Assembly: GCA_045611685.1 (NCBI GenBank) | Contig: JAZKXO010000106.1 | Span: 1-64,000, forward strand | DNA: 64,000 nt | From: SIG701 sp045611685 | Lineage (GTDB): Bacteria; Bacillota; Clostridia; Oscillospirales; CAG-272 | Direction of reading: 5' to 3' | Part shown: positions 43,261 through 52,154 of the stretch, in pieces | Layout: every line of letters starts with the position of its first letter | Numbering within the stretch: the first letter of the stretch is position 1 | Program-made: the position numbers and the translations under genes | Notes under the pieces: model-generated | Told to the model about the DNA's origin: nothing | Databases searched by the model: none | What the model saw: only the letters and a program-made list of their open reading frames with translations

Positions 43261-43410
43261 CGTTCGATGTTCATTAGGGACAACACACTTTCTACCAAAA
43301 CTAAAGTATCGCTTCAGTATGAGTATGAATCTGCTGTGTGGAAAACACATGAAAATGTGGTATAATAGAATCACAAAAGCGCTTTTGAATATAATTTGGA
43401 GGTAGATACA
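43261..43410 (+). promoter_or_regulatory. Promoter and palindromic operator of the inserted HTH gene
   Basis: A TATAAT box lies at 43361-43366 with a poor -35 (GTGGAA at 17 bp). Just downstream, CAAAAGCGCTTTTG (43374-43387) is a perfect 14-bp palindrome covering the expected transcription start, a natural autorepressor site. TGTG-TGGAAAA-CACA (43337-43350 region) forms a second small dyad over the -35. The Shine-Dalgarno TTTGGAGGT precedes the start codon. Nothing recognisable lies between 43261 and 43330. Confidence 0.6.
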
Positions 43411-44544
43411 ATGTCTATTGGATCAACTATCAAAAAACTCCGCCGTGAACGCGACATGACCCAGGAACAGCTGGCGGAATATCTCGGTATTACCGCCAAT
43501 GCTGTGTCACAATGGGAATGTGACAGGACGGCGCCCGATATTTCGCAGCTTCCAATTCTTGCTGGATTATTTTCTACTACAATCGATACACTTCTCGAAT
43601 ATGATTGCGACGCACAAAAAGAAGATATAGAAAATTTTTTCCGACTGATTCGTGAAGAACTGCCCAATGATGATATGGAATCGCGAATCCGATTGGGAAA
43701 AGAATACACATCGAAATACCCCAAAAATTATGATATTGCCCATGAAATGTGTTGGATAATCAATTGGTCAGACAAAGAACAGAGACAGGAAAACCTCCCA
43801 CTCCTCCGTTCGCTTTGTGAAAAGATCATATCAGAATGTACCGTTCAAACTTACCGTGAATCTGCAGTCAAATTGATGTGTACTCTTGGAAACGACGATG
43901 ACTGGGAAAAGTGGTCAAAGATGTGTGCGCATGACTACAAGACTTATCGGGGTGAGATACTTGAGAACAGATTGCTTGAACAGGAAAAGTATGATGAGTG
44001 CATCTTGAGAAAAGGTGTAAATAAGCTTGAGTATTTTTGCCATCTGATGCAGTCAAACTGTGGGAATTGGCACGATCCAATCAAGTCCATAGCCTGGATA
44101 GATTTTCGCATTGAACTGATGTATTCATTCGGTGAAAACGGAATTATCCCATCGGCATGGCAGGGATTTTATGCAATCATGCTTACTTATAAAGCAGATC
44201 AGCTTTTCCGTCTCGAAAGAAAAGAAGAGGGCTACGCTTGCTTAGAAGATGCTTATCGTAATTTTGCAGAATGGACAACCATTCCGGACGGAAGTCCGCT
44301 TGATGTAGGACACGATTGGATATTCCACGGTGTGAAAGCTCTGAAAAATGAATGGAACTATCGCCTTGCAAACGGAAAAGAGGAATATTCCAATTATATG
44401 TACGCCTTTGCTGATCAGTGTGACTATCTGGAGAAAGTTATGAAAATGCAGATGAATTGGGATGGTTTCGTACGTGTCAGAAATGAAGAAAGATACCAAA
44501 AGGTTTTACTAAAAGCAGAATCACTAGTAAATGAATCGAAGTGA
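43411..44544 (+). CDS. XRE-family HTH regulator with large helical C-terminal domain
   Basis: A 377-aa protein with an N-terminal XRE helix-turn-helix (SIGSTIKKLRRERDMTQEQ, then LAEYLGITANAVSQWECDRT, residues 1-60), followed by an all-helical region of about 310 residues that looks TPR-like and is rich in Trp and Cys. The N-terminus is like the many Clostridia/Bacilli HTH proteins that carry variable sensor domains. The C-terminal function is unknown. The gene looks more AT-rich than its neighbours and sits between an intact spoIVB and a duplicated spoIVB 3' end, so it is probably an insertion. The ATG at 43411 follows GGAGGT. Confidence 0.75.
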   Translation: MSIGSTIKKLRRERDMTQEQLAEYLGITANAVSQWECDRTAPDISQLPILAGLFSTTIDTLLEYDCDAQKEDIENFFRLIREELPNDDMESRIRLGKEYTSKYPKNYDIAHEMCWIINWSDKEQRQENLPLLRSLCEKIISECTVQTYRESAVKLMCTLGNDDDWEKWSKMCAHDYKTYRGEILENRLLEQEKYDECILRKGVNKLEYFCHLMQSNCGNWHDPIKSIAWIDFRIELMYSFGENGIIPSAWQGFYAIMLTYKADQLFRLERKEEGYACLEDAYRNFAEWTTIPDGSPLDVGHDWIFHGVKALKNEWNYRLANGKEEYSNYMYAFADQCDYLEKVMKMQMNWDGFVRVRNEERYQKVLLKAESLVNESK

Positions 44545-44553
44545 TTTACAATA

Positions 44554-44591
44554 CCCAAAAAAAGCCGAGGCTCACCACCCCGGCTTTCGTT
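44554..44591. terminator. Bidirectional terminator between the HTH gene and spoIVB
   Basis: AAAGCCG (44561-44567) pairs with CGGCTTT (44581-44587). The minus strand reads into seven Ts (44560-44554) after spoIVB; the plus strand reads CGTTTT after the HTH gene. Confidence 0.8.
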
Positions 44592-45776
44592 TTACCCCGC
44601 CGCTTCAAGCATGTTTTCGATATAGATTCCGTATCCCTTCGAGGGATCGGAAACCAGAACATGCGTTACCGCACCGATAAGCTTTCCGTCCTGAATGATG
44701 GGACTGCCCGACATCCCCTGTACGATCCCGCCCGTTTTTTCTATCAGCGCGGGATCGGTAACCGTGATTTCCATACATTTATTATCGGATGCGTTTCGGA
44801 TTTTCTTTATAGTAACCTCATACGCGCATACACCGGACTCATCCAGCGTACAGTAGAGTTTGGCGGCACCATCTTTGATTTCGTTTTTGAGCGCAATGGG
44901 AATTGCGGTATCAGCGGATACACTTTTTGGGAATTCAGTTATGAAGCCGTAAACGCCGGCTGAGGTGTTGCCCAGAAGCGTTCCGATTTTACCCGAGGAA
45001 AAATAGCCTTGCAGTTCGCCCGGGACCCCCGCCGTTCCTCGACGGACGCCGGTTATGCTTACGTTTGCGATCATTCCGCGGGAGAGAGGGAGGAGCGCCC
45101 CTGTCTCCGTATCGCAGATTCCGTGCCCCAGTCCGGCAAACGAACCGGTTTTTGGATCAACAAAGGTAACAGTTCCGATACCCGCCGTGTTGTCTTTCAC
45201 CCACATGCCGGTTTTATAAGTCTGCTCCGAGACGGAGAGAGAGGGAAGTACGGTGCAGTGCATTTCTGCATCGTTTCTTCTGACTGTGAAATCTAAAGGG
45301 GAGCCGTCGCTTTTTTCTAAGATTTCGGATAACTGAGCCGCTGAGGTAAGATCTGTTTCATCAATTTTTAAAATTACGTCATGCATTCGTATGCCGGCGT
45401 CATATGCAGGCTGTCTCGAGCCGGATTCACAATCCACTTCCGAGAAGCCAACTACGATAAGACCGTCCGTGAACATTTTTGCCCCAAACGCCATTCCGCC
45501 GGGACAGAGTTTTATATCATCAAAGCGTTGTACGTTTACAGATTTAACGGGAAGAAAGCCCAAAAATTTGGCGGAATGAGATATGCGTTCATTTGTGGAG
45601 GCAGCAAGCGCTTGTGAGCAGGGCTCAATTTCCAGGAGGCTGGTTGCAGGTAATGCATCCCATTTGCGAATGGATATGGTGTCTTCTATCAGATAGTCCG
45701 CTGTACCGAGGAGCATTATCATTATTAAAAGCCACGATAGCGCCGCCTTGAGCGGATGAATTAATTTTGTTTTCAT
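44592..45776 (-). CDS. spoIVB: SpoIVB serine peptidase (stage IV sporulation protein B)
   Basis: SpoIVB is secreted from the forespore and cuts SpoIVFA, triggering pro-sigma-K processing by SpoIVFB. The 394-aa protein has an N-terminal membrane anchor (about residues 10-30, LSWLLIMIMLLGTADYL), a PDZ domain (about 100-190, AYDAGIRMHDVILKIDETDL) and the S55 peptidase domain with the catalytic histidine in GLGHGICD and the catalytic serine in QGMSGSPIIQDG. The ATG at 45776 follows AAAGGATG; the frame opens earlier at 45854 without support. Unlike in many relatives, spo0A is not next to it; the upstream neighbour is cdaA, divergent. Confidence 0.94.
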   Translation of the reverse strand: MKTKLIHPLKAALSWLLIMIMLLGTADYLIEDTISIRKWDALPATSLLEIEPCSQALAASTNERISHSAKFLGFLPVKSVNVQRFDDIKLCPGGMAFGAKMFTDGLIVVGFSEVDCESGSRQPAYDAGIRMHDVILKIDETDLTSAAQLSEILEKSDGSPLDFTVRRNDAEMHCTVLPSLSVSEQTYKTGMWVKDNTAGIGTVTFVDPKTGSFAGLGHGICDTETGALLPLSRGMIANVSITGVRRGTAGVPGELQGYFSSGKIGTLLGNTSAGVYGFITEFPKSVSADTAIPIALKNEIKDGAAKLYCTLDESGVCAYEVTIKKIRNASDNKCMEITVTDPALIEKTGGIVQGMSGSPIIQDGKLIGAVTHVLVSDPSKGYGIYIENMLEAAG

Positions 45777-45949
45777 TCTGTACATCCTTTGGTGTGTTTT
45801 CGATAATTTCGCTGCCTTTAATGTATGCTGAAACAGGCGGAATATGAGTAACAATATTGCTTCATCTTGTCTATTCTTTCCTTGACGTATCGTTTATATT
45901 AAAAATATCAGAAAAAATGATAAATTTGAGTAAAATCAGAAAATAAGGT

Positions 45950-45978
45950 TTGAAATACAGGCAGAAATGTGGTACAAT
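45950..45978 (+). promoter_or_regulatory. Promoter of the cdaA-cdaR operon
   Basis: TTGAAA (45950-45955), 17-bp spacer, TACAAT (45973-45978). The transcript would start near 45985, which rules out the ATG at 45984 as the cdaA start. Confidence 0.75.
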
Positions 45979-46013
45979 AAATTATGAATACGCTCATACG
46001 GAGGATTTCTGTT

Positions 46014-46931
46014 GTGCCAAATTGGTTGACCGACTTTTTCGAAAGTTTTTCAAGAAACATCAAAATCTCTTTTGTTGATATCATAGACATTATCTGTGTT
46101 ACATTCTTACTCTATTATGTCTATCGATTTATACGCGACAGACGGGCCGGAAAACTGGCACTGGGTGTTGCTTTTGTCTTTCTCTTTTTGATTTTGAGCG
46201 ATTTTCTTGAAATGCATGCACTGCAATATATTCTCAAAAATGTCTTTCAAGTTGGTCTTATCACTTTCGTAATTCTGTTTCAGCCGGAATTCCGCTCTGC
46301 CCTTGAAAAAATGGGCGGTGAATCTCTCCGTGGATTCAGAAGCATATCCGAGCAGAAAAGCGCAGCATCCGCTAAGGTGTTGATTGATGCTGTAACGTCC
46401 GCTGTAACCGATATGTCCGCCAAGCGTACCGGCGCTTTGATCGTGTTTGAGGGGACAACGAAGCTCGGTGATCTTATACTTACCGGAACTGTCATCAACG
46501 CAGACCCCTCCTCTTTCCTTATTAAAAACATATTTTTTGATAAATCACCGCTTCACGACGGTGCTGTTATTGTGCGCGACGGAAGGTTGTATGCTGCCGG
46601 GTGTCTTTTGCCGCTGTCGGCAAAGTCCGATATTACGCAAGATCTTGGCACACGACACAGAGCCGCAATCGGTATGAGCGAAAACAGCGACGCCTTGGTT
46701 GTCGTTGTGTCCGAGGAAACCGGTATAATCTCCGTTGCGCGAGAGGGAGTCTTAAAGCGCGGTTTCAAGACACAGTCCTTGCATAAGGAACTCAAAGCAT
46801 TCCTTATCCCTGAGACCGAATCTCAGGTTGGAAAGGCTGTCAGCCGTCTGAAACGCGTAACACGCATCAGGAAAATGTCTGCGAATGCGCCAGAAATAAC
46901 TAATCCAAAGGAGGATTCTCATGAAGCGTGA
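46014..46931 (+). CDS. cdaA: Diadenylate cyclase CdaA
   Basis: CdaA makes c-di-AMP, which controls potassium and osmolyte transport. The 305-aa protein has three N-terminal membrane helices (about residues 15-95) and the DisA_N/DAC domain with the catalytic DGA (SPLHDGAVIV) and RHR (LGTRHRAAIG) motifs. The GTG at 46014 is chosen because GGAGGA (46000-46005) lies 8 bases upstream; the ATG at 45984 coincides with the transcription start. It overlaps cdaR (ATG within its last codons) as in most Firmicutes. Confidence 0.94.
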   Translation: MPNWLTDFFESFSRNIKISFVDIIDIICVTFLLYYVYRFIRDRRAGKLALGVAFVFLFLILSDFLEMHALQYILKNVFQVGLITFVILFQPEFRSALEKMGGESLRGFRSISEQKSAASAKVLIDAVTSAVTDMSAKRTGALIVFEGTTKLGDLILTGTVINADPSSFLIKNIFFDKSPLHDGAVIVRDGRLYAAGCLLPLSAKSDITQDLGTRHRAAIGMSENSDALVVVVSEETGIISVAREGVLKRGFKTQSLHKELKAFLIPETESQVGKAVSRLKRVTRIRKMSANAPEITNPKEDSHEA

Positions 46932-48189
46932 AAACAATACGGCGACCGTCCTTGACGCCGATTCCGAGGTAACACGCCGCTCCTCCGGAGACTGGCTTGC
47001 CAAAATCACTTGCTTTTTAATTGCGTTTGTTATCTGGTTTTACGTTATGCAGGTCGATAGTCCCGAGCATACGGAAACCTTCCATTCCGTGGATGTTTCT
47101 CTCTCGAATGTTTCTGTGCTTGAAGGCGAGCGCGGTCTTTCGGTTTACAGTGGATACGGCATTACGGTAGATATTACTGTCATTGGTCAAAAGAGCGTGA
47201 TCGGAAAGCTTTCCGGCGACGATTTTACAGTTACAGCGGACTTGTCCGGCATATCTGAGCCGGGGTTTCACTCCGTTGCGATCGATGTTGATCTTCCTTC
47301 AGGTCTCACCCTTGATTCCGTTTCTCAGAATTACATTCAGGTTTATGTGGATGAAAGGTCGACGGTTGTAACCGAGATTCGTGCGAAACTTACTTCGTTT
47401 ACGATGGAAAGCCAGCTGGAAATGGGGGAGCTTGAGCCCGAGTACGACACTGTCGTAGTAACCGGTCCGAAATCGGCGCTCGACGAGATTGCCTATGCCG
47501 AGGTCAAACTTTCCCTTGGCAGCATTAATGCATCAATGACGGCCACCGGGCAGTTGACCCTCATCGATAAAACGGGCGCTTTGATCAACAACCCGTATCT
47601 TCGTCTTGCGCGAACTGAAGTGCGCGTTGATATCCCCGTCTATGCCACGAAGCAGCTTGTGCTTACAGCCAACAGTAAATACGGATATTTCAACGATAAA
47701 AACGTAAAGATAACAATAGAGCCCGCCTCGCTCTTGTTCCGTGGTGATCCTGCGGTTCTTAGCGGGATGGATGAAATTGTAATAACAACGCTTGATGAGA
47801 AGAGCATTCTCGGCAACGTTACGAGACAGGTACAACTTGAATTACCGCCGCGTGTAGAAGTCGTTAACGGAACGACTATGGCATCCGTTAAGGTCGAGCA
47901 CGTGAACACGTACACTAAAAACTTCACGGTCACCGATATTGACGTCACCGGTGCCGTCGGGCTGGATTATGATATAATGACAACCGTTCTGATGGTGCAG
48001 GTTCGCGGCACGATAGAGGAACTTGCCAAACTGAAAACCTCTGACTTTACGGCTGTCGTTGATCTGAGCGGATACACGAGCGATGCTACGGGTGTGATTA
48101 CCAAAAATGCCATTATTCATATTGATTCCGCATATGCCAGTGGAGTTTACGAAATCGGTGAATATTCCGTACAGGTGAGATTAAATTGA
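46921..48189 (+). CDS. cdaR: CdaR, YbbR-domain regulator of CdaA
   Basis: CdaR is the membrane-anchored partner that tunes CdaA activity. The 422-aa protein has a short cytoplasmic start, one transmembrane helix (about residues 25-45, LAKITCFLIAFVIWFYV) and then four YbbR-like extracytoplasmic beta domains of about 85 residues (each with a V-x-L-x-G-x5-L pattern such as VVTGPKSALDEI). Its ATG lies inside the end of cdaA, preceded by AAAGGAGG, and its stop overlaps the next gene, so the three are coupled. The usual glmM is not in this window. Confidence 0.92.
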   Translation: MKRENNTATVLDADSEVTRRSSGDWLAKITCFLIAFVIWFYVMQVDSPEHTETFHSVDVSLSNVSVLEGERGLSVYSGYGITVDITVIGQKSVIGKLSGDDFTVTADLSGISEPGFHSVAIDVDLPSGLTLDSVSQNYIQVYVDERSTVVTEIRAKLTSFTMESQLEMGELEPEYDTVVVTGPKSALDEIAYAEVKLSLGSINASMTATGQLTLIDKTGALINNPYLRLARTEVRVDIPVYATKQLVLTANSKYGYFNDKNVKITIEPASLLFRGDPAVLSGMDEIVITTLDEKSILGNVTRQVQLELPPRVEVVNGTTMASVKVEHVNTYTKNFTVTDIDVTGAVGLDYDIMTTVLMVQVRGTIEELAKLKTSDFTAVVDLSGYTSDATGVITKNAIIHIDSAYASGVYEIGEYSVQVRLN

Positions 48190-49811
48190 GCGACATAATT
48201 ACTCGAAACGTGCGACACTTACTGATTGAAAATATTCGTGTACCCGTTTCGGATTCTGACGAAGCGGTGTTTCAAAAGGCGCGCCGCATTCTCGAAAAAA
48301 CCGGTGCATTTGGTGAGCCGATTCGTATGGGAATGCACAAAAAGTCCATTGATGCCCGCAAAAAGGACGCTATTACGTTTGTTTGCTCCGTGTACGCTGA
48401 GGCGGAATCCCTAAAGACATTAAGTGATGATAAGCTGAAAAAGTTTTCTGTAAAGCTTAGCGACTGCGAGTCGATTTCTTTACCTCTGGGCGAAGAGATC
48501 ATGCACGGCCGCCCCGTTATCATCGGATTTGGGCCTGCCGGAATGTTTTCTGCGCTTCTTTTGGCTGAATGTGGCTTCAAGCCGCTCGTTTTGGAGCGAG
48601 GTGCTCCCGTAGATGAGCGAGTTCCTATCGTTGATCACTTTTCATCCGGCGGGATGCTTGATACGGAAACGAATATTCAGTTCGGTGCCGGCGGTGCAGG
48701 TACGTTTTCGGATGGGAAACTGACAACGCGTATCAGCGATCCTCGGTGCGGCTACGTCATGGAACAGCTTGTCCGCTTCGGCGCACCGGAAGATATTTTG
48801 TGGCGCGCGAAGCCTCATATTGGCACGGATATTCTCAGAGAGGTCGTACGCTGTGCCGACGCACGAATCAGGGCTCTGGGCGGCGAGATCCGCTATCACG
48901 CCCGTGCTGCGCGTATTGCGGGCGATCATTTGTACGTTGGTGCGGAACGGATTTCGTTCGGCGCGCTGATAATTGCCTCAGGCCACAGTTCACGCGATCT
49001 GTACGCCGAGCTGATTGCAAACGGATTTTCTGTTAATGCTAAACCCTTTTCTGTCGGTGTCCGGATTGAGCATCTCCAAGAGGAGCTTGATTACGCTATG
49101 TACGGCAACTTTGCCGGCAAATACGGACTTGTCCACGCGGATTACGCTCTGTCCTATCGGATGGGTGATCGGGGTGTTTATTCGTTTTGTATGTGCCCCG
49201 GCGGACAGGTTGTTGCGGCGGCATCGGAAATCAGTAGTGTCGTTACCAATGGTATGAGTCATTACGCCCGTGATGGCAAAAACGCGAATGCAGCGCTGGC
49301 GGTATCTGTCCATCCCGCTGATTACGGCGCAACTCCTATGGAAGCGATTGCGTTCCAGCGCGATCTCGAACGCAAAGCATTTGAAAAGGGCGGCAAAACG
49401 TACGCAGCCCCCTGCCAGACTGTCGGCGATTTTCTCAACGGAAATCGCGGAACACTGCCCACGAAGATTCAGCCTTCTTATCGCGGCGGTGATGTCGTGA
49501 TGACGGATTTCAGAGAAATCTTCCCGCCGTTTGTTACGTCTATGCTTGAGGCGGGTCTTCATGATTTCGGACGAAAAATCCGCGGATTTTCGGATGCCTC
49601 CGTCCCGCTCACAGGTGTTGAGACGAGAACCTCTTCACCTGTACGCATCCTTCGAGATGACGCGTCGTATCTTGCTCCTGGGTTTGACCGCATTTATCCG
49701 TGCGGTGAGGGGGCGGGATACGCAGGCGGTATTGTAAGTGCTGCGGTTGATGGAATCCGTGTAGCAGAGGCTATACTGGCTCGTTACAAAAAGACAGATG
49801 AGACTGAGTAG
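48186..49811 (+). CDS. Uncharacterised FAD-dependent dehydrogenase (COG2509-type)
   Basis: A 541-aa flavoprotein with an N-terminal ~90-residue extension carrying a ferredoxin-like fold, then an FAD-binding Rossmann motif VIIGFGPAGMFSALLLAECG (split here as VIIGFGPAGMFSA, about residues 115-127), the glycine-rich FGAGGAGTFSDGKLTTR stretch, and GAGYAGGIVSAAVDGIRVAEAI near the C-terminus. Related genes accompany cdaA-cdaR in many Clostridia; the substrate is unknown. The start is TTG at 48186 overlapping the cdaR stop (TTGA), after AGGTGAG. Confidence 0.85.
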   Translation: MSDIITRNVRHLLIENIRVPVSDSDEAVFQKARRILEKTGAFGEPIRMGMHKKSIDARKKDAITFVCSVYAEAESLKTLSDDKLKKFSVKLSDCESISLPLGEEIMHGRPVIIGFGPAGMFSALLLAECGFKPLVLERGAPVDERVPIVDHFSSGGMLDTETNIQFGAGGAGTFSDGKLTTRISDPRCGYVMEQLVRFGAPEDILWRAKPHIGTDILREVVRCADARIRALGGEIRYHARAARIAGDHLYVGAERISFGALIIASGHSSRDLYAELIANGFSVNAKPFSVGVRIEHLQEELDYAMYGNFAGKYGLVHADYALSYRMGDRGVYSFCMCPGGQVVAAASEISSVVTNGMSHYARDGKNANAALAVSVHPADYGATPMEAIAFQRDLERKAFEKGGKTYAAPCQTVGDFLNGNRGTLPTKIQPSYRGGDVVMTDFREIFPPFVTSMLEAGLHDFGRKIRGFSDASVPLTGVETRTSSPVRILRDDASYLAPGFDRIYPCGEGAGYAGGIVSAAVDGIRVAEAILARYKKTDETE

Positions 49812-49830
49812 CACCCACATTCCTATCATC

Positions 49831-49900
49831 GCCGATCTTTGATCGGCTCAGCATAAATAGCGCTTTACTGCCGTGCGTGAAGCATTTTGGCACAAAAGCG
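49831..49900 (+). promoter_or_regulatory. Hairpins upstream of recJ
   Basis: GCCGATC-TTT-GATCGGC lies at about 49831-49847. CGCTTT (49861-49866) and AAAGCG (49895-49900) enclose TGCC/GGCA (49869-49872, 49889-49892). Neither is followed by a T-run. The recJ start lacks any visible Shine-Dalgarno, so these structures may affect its translation. Confidence 0.35.
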
Positions 49901-49919
49901 ATGAAATGGATTGATTGAC

Positions 49920-52124
49920 ATGCATTTTGACGATAACAAACACGCCATGAAGGAGTGGATCCTTCATGCCTCGGCGGAAGAAATCTCGCAAAGTAAGGCA
50001 GTACACGAAATTGCCCAGACGCTTTCACTTACGCTTCCTACGGCACAGCTTCTTGTAAACCGAGGCTATAAGACACCTGAACAAGCGCGTGCTTTCCTTG
50101 CCAAAGAAGAGGAATTGTTTCACGATCCCTTCGAGCTTGCGGATATGCGTGCTGCTGCCGAGACCATTCTTAATTCGGTCAAACGCGGCGATAAAATCGC
50201 TATTTTTGGAGATTATGACGTTGACGGTGTTACGTCTGTAAGTATTTTATACCTGTACCTTTCAAAACTCTCCGCAGATGTCGTTTACTATATTCCTTGC
50301 CGTACCGGGGAAGGATATGGAATGTCCGAAGCCTCTGTGCGAAAACTGGCCGCAGACGGTGTCAAAATGATTATCACAGTTGATACGGGAATCACCGCGC
50401 AAAAAGAGGCGCTTCTTTTAAGAGAATTGGGTGTTACCCTTGTTATCACCGACCATCACGAATGCCACGGTGAACTTCCCGAGGCCGCTGCCGTTGTAAA
50501 TCCTCACCGTCCCGACGACACGTATCCTTTCAAGGAGCTTGCCGGAGTGGGCGTTGCGTTTAAACTCTTGTGTGCTATAGAATCCCTGCGTCGGCCGGAG
50601 GCGTCTTTATCTGAATGCGTACGGACGGTAGCGATGGCGTACGCCGATCTTGTTGCGATCGGTACGATCGCGGATGTGATGCCGGTGAGAGATGAAAACC
50701 GTCTCATTATAGCCTTGGGCCTTCAGTTGATCGAACGCTCGCCGCGCGAAGGTGTCAGAGCTCTGCTTGATGCTGCTGCGAGTGATTCCAAGAGCAAATC
50801 TCCACGAAAAATTTCGTCTTCTCTCATCGGATTCACGATCGCACCGCGTATCAACGCCGCGGGGCGTATCCGAAATGCAACTGAAGCTGTCGAACTTTTC
50901 CTTGAGGATAATCCACAAAAAGCTGATCATCTTGCTTATAAGCTTTGTGACATCAACCGTGAACGACAAAATGAGGAAAATAAAATTGTCGATATAGCTT
51001 ACGCTCGCATTGATGCTGAACACGATTTTGAAAAAGATCCGGTTATCCTTTTAGCGGACGAGCATTGGCACCACGGTGTTATCGGTATTGTTGCATCGCG
51101 TATCACCGATCGCTACGGCTGTCCGTCCATTCTTGTTTCTTTTGACAGCGATGCCGAGGTGCACGATCCGAAGGGCGACGATATAGGAAAAGGTTCAGGC
51201 CGAAGCGTAAAGGGAATGAATCTTGTGGAAGCGCTTGCCGCTTCTTCGGATATTCTGGAAAAATTCGGCGGTCATGAATTGGCGGCCGGACTTTCTGTTC
51301 GCAGAGAGAATCTTCCTGCTTTAAAGGAACGGCTGAATGAATACGCCCGCACCCATTTTGAGAACGGTATTCCGATTCCTGCGGTCGATGTTGACTGCGA
51401 GCTGACTGCCTCTGATTTTACGATACGACAGGCGGAGCAGCTCAGTGCGCTTGAACCGTTCGGTGTTGAAAATCCCGTTCCGCTTTTTGCTACATACAGG
51501 ATGACAGTGTGCGACGTGGCGGCGGTTGGTGCCGGCAAACATATACGATTTAAACTCGAAAAGGATGGCGTCCAACTTACGGCTATGTATTTCCGCCACG
51601 GCCTTTCAGATATTGACGTATATCCCGGTGATGAGATCGACGTGCTTTATAATCTTGACGTCAATGAGTTCCAGGGTAAGCGCTCAGTTCAGCTTATCGT
51701 AAAAGAATTCCGTCTTTCGAAAGAGATTTTGACGTGTGAAAAAGAGGAGGTTTCCCTGTACAGGCGTGTTTCGGATGCCTTTGAGAATAAAACAGAAGCC
51801 TCTCCCATTGATACCGCGGCCGTTCTTCCCAATCGCTCGGAGTGCGGCATTGTATACAACACGCTGAAAAAGGAGCTTACGCTTGGGCACGAGGTGTTCA
51901 GTATGCGGGCGCTCGGACATCTTCTCGATTCACACGGAACGCCTGTCCCGTATGCAAAACTCAAATTCATTTTGCGTATTTTTGATGAACTTCGTCTTTT
52001 GCGGGTTGAGGAAAACCCGGCAAAAGAGGACGTGTTCGCTTTTCAGTACGTGTATATGCAAGAAAAAACCAGTTTGGATAAATCAGAAATTCTCAGATGG
52101 CTTCGCAAATCGGCGGAGCAATAA
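49920..52124 (+). CDS. recJ: Single-stranded-DNA exonuclease RecJ
   Basis: RecJ degrades single-stranded DNA 5' to 3' in recombination and repair. The 734-aa protein has the DHH phosphoesterase motifs (FGDYDVDGVTS at about residue 95, TVDTG, ITDHHECHGELP), the DHHA1 part with IAPRINAAGR and GKGSGRSVKGMNLVEAL, GGHELAAGLS, then an OB-like domain, plus a C-terminal extension of about 140 residues. The start is unsure: ATG 49920 or ATG 49947 (MKEWILHA, where homologues begin); neither has a Shine-Dalgarno, and hairpins precede them. Confidence 0.93.
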   Translation: MHFDDNKHAMKEWILHASAEEISQSKAVHEIAQTLSLTLPTAQLLVNRGYKTPEQARAFLAKEEELFHDPFELADMRAAAETILNSVKRGDKIAIFGDYDVDGVTSVSILYLYLSKLSADVVYYIPCRTGEGYGMSEASVRKLAADGVKMIITVDTGITAQKEALLLRELGVTLVITDHHECHGELPEAAAVVNPHRPDDTYPFKELAGVGVAFKLLCAIESLRRPEASLSECVRTVAMAYADLVAIGTIADVMPVRDENRLIIALGLQLIERSPREGVRALLDAAASDSKSKSPRKISSSLIGFTIAPRINAAGRIRNATEAVELFLEDNPQKADHLAYKLCDINRERQNEENKIVDIAYARIDAEHDFEKDPVILLADEHWHHGVIGIVASRITDRYGCPSILVSFDSDAEVHDPKGDDIGKGSGRSVKGMNLVEALAASSDILEKFGGHELAAGLSVRRENLPALKERLNEYARTHFENGIPIPAVDVDCELTASDFTIRQAEQLSALEPFGVENPVPLFATYRMTVCDVAAVGAGKHIRFKLEKDGVQLTAMYFRHGLSDIDVYPGDEIDVLYNLDVNEFQGKRSVQLIVKEFRLSKEILTCEKEEVSLYRRVSDAFENKTEASPIDTAAVLPNRSECGIVYNTLKKELTLGHEVFSMRALGHLLDSHGTPVPYAKLKFILRIFDELRLLRVEENPAKEDVFAFQYVYMQEKTSLDKSEILRWLRKSAEQ

Positions 52125-52154
52125 CACTAACTTTCTATATAGGAGGTGGCGATC

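Noticed and set aside
43038..43298. An 86-codon minus-strand open frame over the duplicated spoIVB end
   Set aside because: It is out of frame with the spoIVB codons; the conserved frame is the one matching the SpoIVB C-terminus.
45790..45840. Possible sigma-G or sigma-F promoter for spoIVB (CATACATTA on the minus strand)
   Set aside because: The -10-like box is suggestive, but no matching -35 lies at the right distance, so I do not list it.
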